Source: Parcubacteria group bacterium CG11_big_fil_rev_8_21_14_0_20_39_22
GTDB lineage: Bacteria > Patescibacteriota > Minisyncoccia > Phycocordibacterales > GCA-002787175
Assembly: GCA_002787175.1 (NCBI GenBank)
Contig: PCWC01000005.1
Location: forward strand, 1-5,065
DNA: 5,065 bases
Direction of reading: 5' to 3'
A program made the translations under genes and the position numbers. Of the stretch, positions 1 through 4,606 are shown piece by piece. The notes beneath the pieces were generated by a model. It made no database searches. It worked only from the letters and a program-made list of their open reading frames with translations, and had not been told where the DNA came from. Position 1 is the stretch's first letter, and every line of letters starts with the position of its first letter.

Positions 1-6
1 GAATTC

Positions 7-88
7 GAGCACAAAAATTGGTCGAAGTTTCCGGTTCACCAATTTTCATTTATTAACAGGGATGAGACACACTAATCTTTACAGACCC
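7..88. repeat. Left copy of an 82-bp inverted terminal repeat
   Basis: This stretch is the exact reverse complement of 4984-5065, with no mismatch over 82 bp; identity stops at position 89. The copy contains an imperfect hairpin at 14-46: arms AAAATTGGT and ACCAATTTT, then GAA/TTC after one bulged C, around a loop of 8 nt. On the minus strand an ATG at 49-47 opens a reading frame that runs off the window edge (MKIGEPETSTNFCARI). The first six bases of the window, outside the shared part, are GAATTC. The genes between the two copies are chromosomal housekeeping genes, so this is unlikely to be a transposon end. A dispersed genomic repeat at which an assembly stopped is the simpler reading. Confidence 0.9.
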
Positions 89-270
89 GAGAAGCGAACA
101 CGTGGAGCTTCGCAAGACCTTTTCTGGATTTTTATGAGCTTGGCGAAATAAAAAGTTGAAAAGGTGTACAGATTCTGTAAGAATCGTGGAATTTTACGAG
201 TGGCGACGAGTAAAATATCCCTGACGACAAGATGTAATCAAGCAAACTGCTTTGCTTTTTCCGACACCCA
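89..270. other. Intergenic stretch without a supportable gene; several small hairpins
   Basis: No frame on either strand stays open long enough, or looks protein-like enough, to call a gene; the longest ATG-started minus-strand frame here is about 25 codons (from 271). Short inverted repeats are visible: GATTC/GAATC at 171-185, ATTTTAC/GTAAAAT at 191-216, and AGCAAA/TTTGCT at 241-256 followed by T's up to 260. The last one resembles a weak rightward intrinsic terminator. Together they could belong to a small structured RNA or to a dispersed repeat continuing from the left edge. I cannot tell which from one copy. Confidence 0.5.
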
Positions 271-320
271 TTCAAAAAATCAAGTGATTTATCATATGAT
301 AAATCACTTGATTTTTTGAA
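271..320. terminator. Perfect 50-bp palindrome, probable bidirectional terminator
   Basis: The 50 bases are identical to their own reverse complement, with no spacer and CATATG at the centre. Each strand reads as a long AT-rich stem ending in a run of six T's, so the RNA of either strand could form a hairpin followed by U's. It lies 41 bp past the stop codon of the minus-strand doxX-like gene, which suits a terminator for that transcript. A 7-bp inverted repeat (CCTTTGT/ACAAAGG, 345-370) overlaps the doxX-like stop but lacks a U tract. Its loopless form and length resemble the palindrome at 2727-2778, although the sequences differ. Confidence 0.5.
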
Positions 321-361
321 AGAGGTTCTTCTTACAGTTTTTATCCTTTGTGATGAAAAGA

Positions 362-730
362 CTACAAAGGCAAATCAAACGCAAAAGCACCAGCACCGGT
401 TACCAAAAGTGAGATAAGTATGATAAATAAAAACAGATGGACTTGTTTTGTTTCCGGGTTTTGTTTCGCTTCTTCGGTTCTGATTACAAAGAAAGTCAAT
501 ATTATAAAAAGCACTATTGCCGATATTTGGGTTAAAAATCCTGCTACCAAAAATAGTCCTGCAACAGCTTGGACAATCAATATAGAAAGAATCGTAAATT
601 TTTTAGCTTCCCTTTTGATCTCTTTGTAATTTTTGAAAGCTATATCTATAAACCAAAACCCTGCAGCAACCCTTAAGATAAAAGGGGCGAGTGGGGCAAA
701 ATCAAGCAGTGATGGGAATGTATTTAACAT
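362..730 (-). CDS. DoxX-family integral membrane protein
   Basis: The 122-residue protein has four predicted membrane helices, at about residues 13-32, 44-65, 67-84 and 97-117, with a short charged loop (KNYKEIKREAKK) after helix 1 and another (RTEEAKQNPETKQ) before helix 4. The N-terminal APLAPFILRVAAGFWFI stretch, the G-rich helix 2 (AVAGLFLVAGF) and the closing GAGAFAFD, which resembles the usual GPGxxSxD ending, fit the DoxX family. Members are small membrane proteins, some linked to quinone or thiol redox chemistry, but the function of this one cannot be read from sequence. It starts 22 bp from the divergent methyltransferase gene. No Shine-Dalgarno site precedes the ATG; a TACAAT box lies 6 nt upstream. 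The stop is TAG. Length is normal for the family. The family call is fairly sure, the role is open. Confidence 0.75.
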   Translation of the reverse strand: MLNTFPSLLDFAPLAPFILRVAAGFWFIDIAFKNYKEIKREAKKFTILSILIVQAVAGLFLVAGFLTQISAIVLFIILTFFVIRTEEAKQNPETKQVHLFLFIILISLLVTGAGAFAFDLPL

Positions 731-736
731 AAACTT

Positions 737-766
737 ATTGTATCATACTCGTATGAATAGAGTAAA
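737..766 (-). promoter_or_regulatory. Candidate promoter of the doxX-like gene, leaderless spacing
   Basis: On the minus strand a -10 box TACAAT (742-737) sits 6 nt before the ATG at 730, and TTTACT (766-761) lies 18 bp further upstream as a -35 box. Transcription would start at or next to the A of the start codon, leaving no room for a ribosome binding site. The -35 box would fall inside the coding sequence of the divergent methyltransferase. Inferred by eye only. Confidence 0.4.
741..746 (+). promoter_or_regulatory. Candidate -10 box of the RNA methyltransferase gene
   Basis: TATCAT (five of six consensus bases) ends 6 nt before the ATG at 753 and overlaps the divergent doxX-like -10 box. 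No good -35 match is found at the right distance (718-724). If real, the transcript would begin at the ATG of 753, or would have a leader of about 39 nt if translation starts at 792 instead. Confidence 0.3.
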
Positions 767-1271
767 AAGTAGGGTAAAAAAAGGCAATAATATGGTTCTT
801 GTTTTGGTCGATATACGAAGCGTTCATAATGTTGGCTCTTTGTTTCGAACCGCTGAAGCCGCCGGTGTAGAGAAAATATATCTAACCGGCATCACTCCTT
901 CTCCTTTGGACCGTTTTGGTAGAAAAAGAAAAGATTTGGCAAAAGTATCTCTCGGTACGGAAGAATACATTAAATGGGAATATTGTGATTCCGTTCAACA
1001 AGTATTAATCAAACTCGAAAGTGACGGCTTTGAAATCGTCGCGATAGAACAACATAAAGATTCGATTGATTATAGGGATTTTAAAATTGAAGGGTCAACC
1101 GCGTTTCTACTCGGCTCAGAAACTGACGGTTTGTCGGCGGAAACCTTAAAAAAGGTATCTCATATAATCGAGATACCTTTGAAAGGGAAGAAAGAGTCTT
1201 TGAATGTATCGGTTGCGGGAGGAGTGGTTCTGTTTAAGGTCTTAGATTATAGGCCTCACTCATTTGAGTAA
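753..1271 (+). CDS. SpoU/TrmH-family RNA 2'-O-methyltransferase
   Basis: SPOUT-class enzyme that transfers a methyl group from S-adenosylmethionine to a ribose 2'-OH in tRNA or rRNA; the target nucleotide cannot be deduced. Counted from 753 (172 residues), all three SpoU motifs are present: motif 1 SVHNVGSLFRTAEAAG (23-38, with the expected catalytic Arg32), motif 2 FLLGSETDGLS (118-128, including the GxE core), and motif 3 IEIPLKGKKESLNVSVAGG (139-157), which forms the knotted cofactor site. There is no N-terminal RNA-binding extension, as in the short CPR-type members. The start is uncertain. The ATG at 753 adds the basic MNRVKSRVKKGNN and lies 6 nt after a -10-like box. The ATG at 792 begins directly at the conserved MVLVLVDIRS and has a weak AAGG 7 nt upstream. 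An open frame extends up to 633, but that part overlaps the doxX-like gene antisense and is unlikely to be translated. The stop is TAA. Confidence 0.88.
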   Translation: MNRVKSRVKKGNNMVLVLVDIRSVHNVGSLFRTAEAAGVEKIYLTGITPSPLDRFGRKRKDLAKVSLGTEEYIKWEYCDSVQQVLIKLESDGFEIVAIEQHKDSIDYRDFKIEGSTAFLLGSETDGLSAETLKKVSHIIEIPLKGKKESLNVSVAGGVVLFKVLDYRPHSFE

Positions 1272-1300
1272 ATTGCACTTCACCACAAATGCTGGTTATG

Positions 1301-1360
1301 GAAATTTTTAAATTTTTAATTTCCAATTTTTAAAGAATTTTTAATTTCTGAATTTCAAAA
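1301..1360. repeat. AT-rich short-period repeat block 1
   Basis: About 60 bp built from degenerate copies of an ATTTTTAA/AATTTTTAA unit, broken by occasional C or G bases. The same type of unit occurs on the opposite strand at 1421-1482 and inside the mutM coding sequence at about 3505-3540. It appears to be a dispersed low-complexity repeat of this genome. Confidence 0.6.
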
Positions 1361-1420
1361 CTAAAATGCTACGACCTTCCTAACATCTTGAAACTAAAAA
1401 CCAACCCCCTCTTTTTTGTT

Positions 1421-1482
1421 TAAAAATTGTAAATTTAAGTATTATTTGCAAAAATTAAAAAATTATAAAAATTAAAAATTTA
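1421..1482. repeat. AT-rich short-period repeat block 2, inverted relative to block 1
   Basis: Degenerate copies of AAAAATTA/TTAAAAATT, the reverse complement of the unit in block 1. With block 1 it could form a long imperfect AT stem around the 1361-1420 spacer. The last copies encode the KFLIFIIF end of the minus-strand open frame that follows the surface-protein stop codon. Confidence 0.55.
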
Positions 1483-1583
1483 TACATACGGTGAGTGTTT
1501 TCCCGACCGAAGTCCCAGATACCAAGGCATAGCTCGGTACGGGGCAGGCAACGAAGAAATTCGCCAAATTCGGAAGTTCTATG

Positions 1584-2516
1584 TTAATACGAATACGAAT
1601 CCAAAACATTGCCGTTCTGGTCTACGAGTTTAATGTTTTCACGCCTGTCTTTCCATTGAATTTGACTTCTTTTTAGATAAACGTACCAGTTGTCTCTATA
1701 GAAATCGGTGTCATTTTTGTGGAGTTCAAAACAGGTATTGTAATTGATATTTTCGGTTATATATCTTTGACATTGTCCAGGTAAATATTGGGGAGGACTC
1801 CCGGGTGTGGAGCATCTTGGAATCCTGTCTATGTAATCAAGGCATTCATCAGAAAGTTGGTTTGGCGGTTCAGGTAGTGGTTCGTCGCTTGGGTGGGGAC
1901 AGGAGATATAAAATGAAGGTACAACTCTTGTTTTTTGGGTTAAGTAACCTATGCACTTGTTTGGTTTAAATGATTGTCCAAGAGGGGAGTTTCCTGTTAC
2001 TACGTGAGCGGTTTCACCAGGATTTAAGTATATATTTTCTGGAGTATAGGATCTTCCTGGAAAAACAACTTTCGAGCCTTGTCCTACTGTGACACTTTTT
2101 CCACTTTTAGTACTTTTTAAAGTCAGACCGGTTATAAGTATCGGCTGATTATTTTTGTGAGAAGCCGACAGTGATATGTATTCGCTTGATGGGTCGTCGT
2201 TGTATGAAAGAGTTACTCTCTGTATAGAAATTTTGCCGACAAGCGTGTTTGATCCGGTGTTACCTTCATAGGGCGAGTTGGTGTTTGTACCCGCGTTGGT
2301 TCCGGATCCAGATGAGGTGTTTGTTTTGCCGGAGCTGTTATAAGCCGGAGCATTACCCGGGAATAGATCTTCGCCGTAAGTTTCATTTTTTCCTCCTTCA
2401 GGAAAAGGTTTTATGAAAGGTTTTCGTGCGGTGTCGCTATTTACACCTCCTCCTGCTATCCAGAGAAGAAAAAAAACTCCGAGAAGTCCAAAAAACCATT
2501 TTATATCGGTGTCCAT
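1584..2516 (-). CDS. Membrane-anchored extracellular protein, lamin-tail-like C terminus, function unknown
   Basis: The 310-residue protein has a short cytoplasmic start (MDTDIKW) and one hydrophobic segment at about 8-23, an uncleaved anchor or signal sequence. A Pro-rich stretch follows, then a low-complexity Ser/Thr/Gly/Asn linker (about 55-92) and a beta-rich region from about residue 93 (GKISIQRVTLSYNDDPSSEYISL). Six cysteines, at 188, 206, 225, 235, 249 and 262, all lie outside the membrane and could form three disulfides. Around them are CPHPSDEP and CLDYIDRIPRC. The end (WYVYLKRSQIQWKDRRENIKLVDQNGNVLDSYSY region, 277-310) resembles the last strands of a lamin-tail domain, with its typical D-x-x-G-x-V-D-x-x-x-Y pattern. 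I recall similar proteins in Parcubacteria, but this was not checked. A cell-surface role is inferred from topology only. It is monocistronic, with no Shine-Dalgarno site and a TATACT box 7 nt before the ATG. The stop is TAA. Confidence 0.8.
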   Translation of the reverse strand: MDTDIKWFFGLLGVFFLLWIAGGGVNSDTARKPFIKPFPEGGKNETYGEDLFPGNAPAYNSSGKTNTSSGSGTNAGTNTNSPYEGNTGSNTLVGKISIQRVTLSYNDDPSSEYISLSASHKNNQPILITGLTLKSTKSGKSVTVGQGSKVVFPGRSYTPENIYLNPGETAHVVTGNSPLGQSFKPNKCIGYLTQKTRVVPSFYISCPHPSDEPLPEPPNQLSDECLDYIDRIPRCSTPGSPPQYLPGQCQRYITENINYNTCFELHKNDTDFYRDNWYVYLKRSQIQWKDRRENIKLVDQNGNVLDSYSY

Positions 2517-2523
2517 GTCTTAT

Positions 2524-2552
2524 AGTATAACGCGAATCGTGTAGCATGTAAC
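2524..2552 (-). promoter_or_regulatory. Candidate promoter of the surface-protein gene, leaderless spacing
   Basis: On the minus strand TATACT (2529-2524) is separated by 17 bp from GTTACA (2552-2547, four of six -35 consensus bases). The -10 box ends 7 nt before the ATG at 2516, so the transcript would start at the start codon. No Shine-Dalgarno-like sequence lies between them. Confidence 0.45.
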
Positions 2553-2646
2553 GCAAAGAAGGGGAACGAGTCCTAAGCCGAAAGTTGTAAGGCTGCAATA
2601 GGAGTCAAAAAGCAAGAATTAAGGGGTATTGGTGGCAAAATACGGC

Positions 2647-2696
2647 TACAGATAAGGATCTAAACACGCCACTCGACTGGCGTGTTTAGATCTGTA
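2647..2696. repeat. Long inverted repeat (stem-loop) with a 6-nt insertion in one arm
   Basis: The inner arms are 15 bp each, GATCTAAACACGCCA (2657-2671) and its reverse complement (2678-2692), around the 6-nt loop CTCGAC. Pairing resumes outside if AAGGAT (2654-2659) is looped out: TACAGAT (2647-2653) then matches ATCTGTA (2690-2696). The whole hairpin spans 50 bp. There is no T run on either side, so it is not a classic intrinsic terminator, though it could stop or protect the 3' end of the ruvA-mutM transcript. Confidence 0.75.
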
Positions 2697-2726
2697 CTGT
2701 CTCGCTTTGAATTACGTTTACTCCGC

Positions 2727-2778
2727 CAACCCATCTCTATTGCAGTGTTTTGCAAAACACTGCAATAGAGATGGGTTG
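2727..2778. repeat. Perfect 52-bp palindrome without spacer
   Basis: The stretch equals its own reverse complement over 52 bp, centred on TTTTGCAAAA, and the match breaks at 2726/2779. It lies 93 bp past the mutM stop codon on that gene's downstream side and 30 bp from the stem-loop at 2647-2696. No T tract follows on either strand, so a standard intrinsic terminator is doubtful. Possible roles are transcript 3'-end formation, protein binding, or a genome repeat. Confidence 0.8.
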
Positions 2779-2871
2779 TATGAACATTTCTTAAAAATCC
2801 TGACCGTAAAAATTACTTATTCGTATTTTCAGAATTTTTGAAATAGTTTTTAACATTCCAGTACGTGTTTG

Positions 2872-3888
2872 CTAAAATTTGATTTGGTGCCTTGGGCAAA
2901 AATGTGCGCTTCGTCCGCCGACTTTTATCCGAGATATGACTCCTTTACACTTGGGTTTGGCACAGGGTTTACCTGTATTTCTATACGCCTTATGTTGGTG
3001 CTGAAATTGTCCGCGTTCTCCCGATGGTGTGCGATAGTCGGACGTGGAATCACCTTTGAAATCGATTCCTTTTTTAAGAACAGAAACCATTTCTTTGTAA
3101 AGTTTTTTAAAATCTTTGTCGGGAATATTTTTGGGTTTTGATAGTGGGTGGATGCCGGATGCCCATAACATTTCATCGGAATATATATTACCGATTCCGG
3201 CTATTATTTCCGGCATCATAAGTGTTTGTTTTATCGGTCGCTCTGGTCGCTTCAAAATTCTTTCCTTGAGTTTTTTAAATGTAAAACTTTTTTCAAGCGG
3301 TTCGGGTCCTAATTTTTTTATATCGGGAATATCATCGATTTCTTTGGTATTAAAATATATCACTTTGGCGAATTTGCGAACATCGGATAGTACCAAGCAT
3401 TTACCGTTTTCAAAGCAGATTACAAAATGGATAAATCTATTGAAGGGATCCCAGAGAGGGCTCATTGAGGGCTCGTTTGGGGTCCAAATTTCATTCACCC
3501 AATGAGAATTTTTAATTTTTAATTTTTGAATTTTTTGGTCCTTGAGTTTTTGGGAATTTGTAATTTTATTAGGAATTAGGTAATTAGGTGAATTAGGATT
3601 TGTTTTGTATGTTCCATACAAAAGATGTCCCGTCATCTTCATATGTATCAATAGGGAAATTCCTTCTGATAGTTCAATTAAGACATTTTTTCCTCGTCTT
3701 GATACGGAGATTATCTTTTTGCCGGTAACATTTCTTTTAAACTTTTCAAAATATGGTGGATTTTTAATATTGTCTTTACCTTTATGAAAAGGAGAATTGT
3801 AATCGGTCCATACAGATGAAATTTTAAGACCTGGCAGAAGCCGGTTTAAAATTGAAGCTGTAGTTGTGACTTCAGGAAGTTCGGGCAT
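2872..3888 (-). CDS. mutM: Formamidopyrimidine-DNA glycosylase (Fpg/MutM)
   Basis: Base-excision repair enzyme that removes oxidised purines such as 8-oxoguanine and nicks the abasic site. The start MPELPEV gives the catalytic proline (Pro2, exposed after Met removal) and Glu3. Lys67 in SRRGKNVLIEL is the conserved lysine, HMKMTGHLL holds the intercalating Met85, and DVRKFAKV (169-176) the second wedge residues. The helix-two-turn-helix region contains AGIGNIYSDEMLW (230-242, Asn234). The C-terminal zinc hairpin reads C309-x4-C314-x16-C331-x2-H334, with Arg326 in GGRSAHF. The fourth ligand is His rather than the usual Cys. At 338 residues it is longer than the usual ~270, partly from a 33-residue insert (about 96-128) encoded by AT-rich repeats. 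PELPE rather than PEGPE argues against Nei. It follows ruvA by 15 bp without its own Shine-Dalgarno site or clear promoter, so the two are probably co-transcribed. The stop is TAG. Confidence 0.95.
   Translation of the reverse strand: MPELPEVTTTASILNRLLPGLKISSVWTDYNSPFHKGKDNIKNPPYFEKFKRNVTGKKIISVSRRGKNVLIELSEGISLLIHMKMTGHLLYGTYKTNPNSPNYLIPNKITNSQKLKDQKIQKLKIKNSHWVNEIWTPNEPSMSPLWDPFNRFIHFVICFENGKCLVLSDVRKFAKVIYFNTKEIDDIPDIKKLGPEPLEKSFTFKKLKERILKRPERPIKQTLMMPEIIAGIGNIYSDEMLWASGIHPLSKPKNIPDKDFKKLYKEMVSVLKKGIDFKGDSTSDYRTPSGERGQFQHQHKAYRNTGKPCAKPKCKGVISRIKVGGRSAHFCPRHQIKF
3505..3603 (-). repeat. Repeat-derived in-frame insert within mutM
   Basis: Read on the coding strand, this part of mutM consists of about four degenerate copies of CCTAATTNA followed, after a less regular middle, by copies of AAAAATT. 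It encodes residues 96-128 (NPNSPNYLIPNKIT, then QKLKDQKIQKLKIKNS), rich in Asn, Lys and Ile. The insert sits after the conserved MTGHLLYG strand and before DPFNRFIHF, a loop position where extra residues should not disturb the active site. The AT unit matches the intergenic blocks at 1301-1360 and 1421-1482. Its length is a multiple of three, so the frame is kept. Confidence 0.7.
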
Positions 3889-3903
3889 TTTTTAATATTT
3901 TTT

Positions 3904-4473
3904 TTATCTCCCCAAAATTTTGAGAGCCGCTTTTACCTTCTCTCCGGTCGAATTTATCTTCGGATCGATTTCTTTCAGGGTTTCACGGGCTTGTCCGTGT
4001 GAAAAACCAAGTGCTTTTAATGCTTCAAGTACATCAATCTCTTCTTTAAGAGATGATGAATTGTCGTTTTCCAAGGACACAACTTTGTTTTTAAGTTCTA
4101 AAACTATCTTCTCCGCCACTTTTTTGCCGATCCCTGAAACTTTTGTAAGGTGTGAGGTGTCATTTGTCGATACTGCCATGGTTAGTGTTTCGGTCGTGGC
4201 GGCATTTAGTATAGACAAAGCGCTTTTTGGGCCTATTCCTGATATCGCAATTAAGAGCTCAAAGAAATCGAGGTCTTTCTTCTGGTTAAATCCGTACAAA
4301 GTGTGAGAATCTTCTCTTACTACCTGATGAGTCCAAAGAGAAATTTTAGATCCCTCCTTTACCTCGAGTAGGGAATCGGATGTCATAGATACTCTGTATC
4401 CGATCCCCCCAGTTTCTATTACGATTCGATTTGAATCTTTGTGTAGCACTTCACCTTTTATATGAGAAATCAT
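3904..4473 (-). CDS. ruvA: Holliday junction branch-migration subunit RuvA
   Basis: RuvA binds four-way DNA junctions as a tetramer and loads the RuvB helicase motor for branch migration in recombinational repair. The 189-residue protein is full length (E. coli has 203). The N-terminal OB-fold domain (1-62) has MISHIKGEV, GGIGYRV and VVREDSHTLYGF; Glu54 and Asp55 form the acidic pin that separates strands. Two helix-hairpin-helix motifs follow: SGIGPKSAL (78-86) and SGIGKKVAEKI (113-123). A Ser/Asn-rich flexible linker (about 131-142) leads to domain III (143-189), with LEALKALGFSHGQA, which contacts RuvB. ruvC and ruvB are not adjacent, unlike in many bacteria. It is the first gene of a pair with mutM and is divergent from rpsT. 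A TATACT box ends 6 nt before the ATG; GAGG lies 12 nt upstream, too far for a typical ribosome binding site. The stop is TAA. Confidence 0.96.
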   Translation of the reverse strand: MISHIKGEVLHKDSNRIVIETGGIGYRVSMTSDSLLEVKEGSKISLWTHQVVREDSHTLYGFNQKKDLDFFELLIAISGIGPKSALSILNAATTETLTMAVSTNDTSHLTKVSGIGKKVAEKIVLELKNKVVSLENDNSSSLKEEIDVLEALKALGFSHGQARETLKEIDPKINSTGEKVKAALKILGR

Positions 4474-4479
4474 ACTTTT

Positions 4480-4507
4480 AGTATACCTCGTAAATCAATT
4501 TACTCAA
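4480..4507 (-). promoter_or_regulatory. Candidate promoter of ruvA-mutM, leaderless spacing
   Basis: On the minus strand TTGAGT (4507-4502) and TATACT (4485-4480) are 16 bp apart. The -10 box ends 6 nt before the ruvA ATG at 4473, placing the transcription start at or one base before the start codon. The GAGG overlapping the spacer (4489-4486) would then be outside the transcript. Confidence 0.5.
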
Positions 4508-4529
4508 TTCTTCTACGTTTCTTCAGCCA

Positions 4530-4558
4530 TTGCTTTTTTTGAAAAGGTCTGTTACTAT
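4530..4558 (+). promoter_or_regulatory. Candidate promoter of rpsT
   Basis: TTGCTT (4530-4535) and TACTAT (4553-4558) have the ideal 17-bp spacing and would give a leader of about 41 nt. A competing choice is TTTAAT (4594-4599), 7 nt before the ATG, which would make rpsT leaderless but has no -35 partner at a normal distance. No Shine-Dalgarno sequence is visible before the ATG in either case. Confidence 0.4.
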
Positions 4559-4606
4559 TTCGTGAATTGCAAAAACAATAGAAATAACAAAACTTTAATA
4601 TATATT

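Larger units (their letters stand above)
1272..1583. other. 312-bp intergenic region between convergent genes
   Basis: No independent gene is supported. The region lies between the 3' ends of the methyltransferase gene and the minus-strand surface-protein gene. It holds two AT-rich repeat blocks (1301-1360 and 1421-1482, listed separately) around a 60-bp spacer, and a more GC-rich block at about 1490-1583. Read on the minus strand, that last block stays open for 42 codons in the frame of the surface-protein gene after its TAA stop, ending at a TAA at 1457-1455. It contains a weak hairpin (TACC/GGTA with CCC/GGG, 1514-1543). No clear intrinsic terminator is seen for either convergent gene. Confidence 0.6.
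2553..2871. other. Gene-free stretch holding a cluster of hairpins
   Basis: Between the surface-protein promoter and the 3' end of mutM no coding frame is supported on either strand. The stretch carries an imperfect hairpin at 2571-2603 (TCCTA/TAGGA and AGCC/GGCT with a bulged GCAA), a strong stem-loop at 2647-2696 and a perfect palindrome at 2727-2778; the last two are listed separately. The rest, 2779-2871, is AT-rich without visible structure. Confidence 0.6.

Noticed and set aside
633..752. Upstream extension of the methyltransferase frame to the ATG at 633
   Set aside because: The 40 extra residues lie antisense to the start of the doxX-like gene, do not resemble SpoU proteins, and the family begins close to the ATG at 753 or 792.
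271..2778. CRISPR array
   Set aside because: The palindromes are single, unlike each other and not regularly spaced; no direct repeats with spacers are present.
2869..3787. Plus-strand and other-frame open frames across mutM
   Set aside because: They are antisense or out of frame with a clearly recognisable MutM and show no protein-like features; the same holds for the plus-strand frame over ruvA (3920-4306) and the one over the doxX-like gene (420-629).
4562..4606. GTG-started N-terminal extension of S20
   Set aside because: The extra NCKNNRNNKTLIYI is foreign to the S20 family, whose members begin at MA near position 4607.
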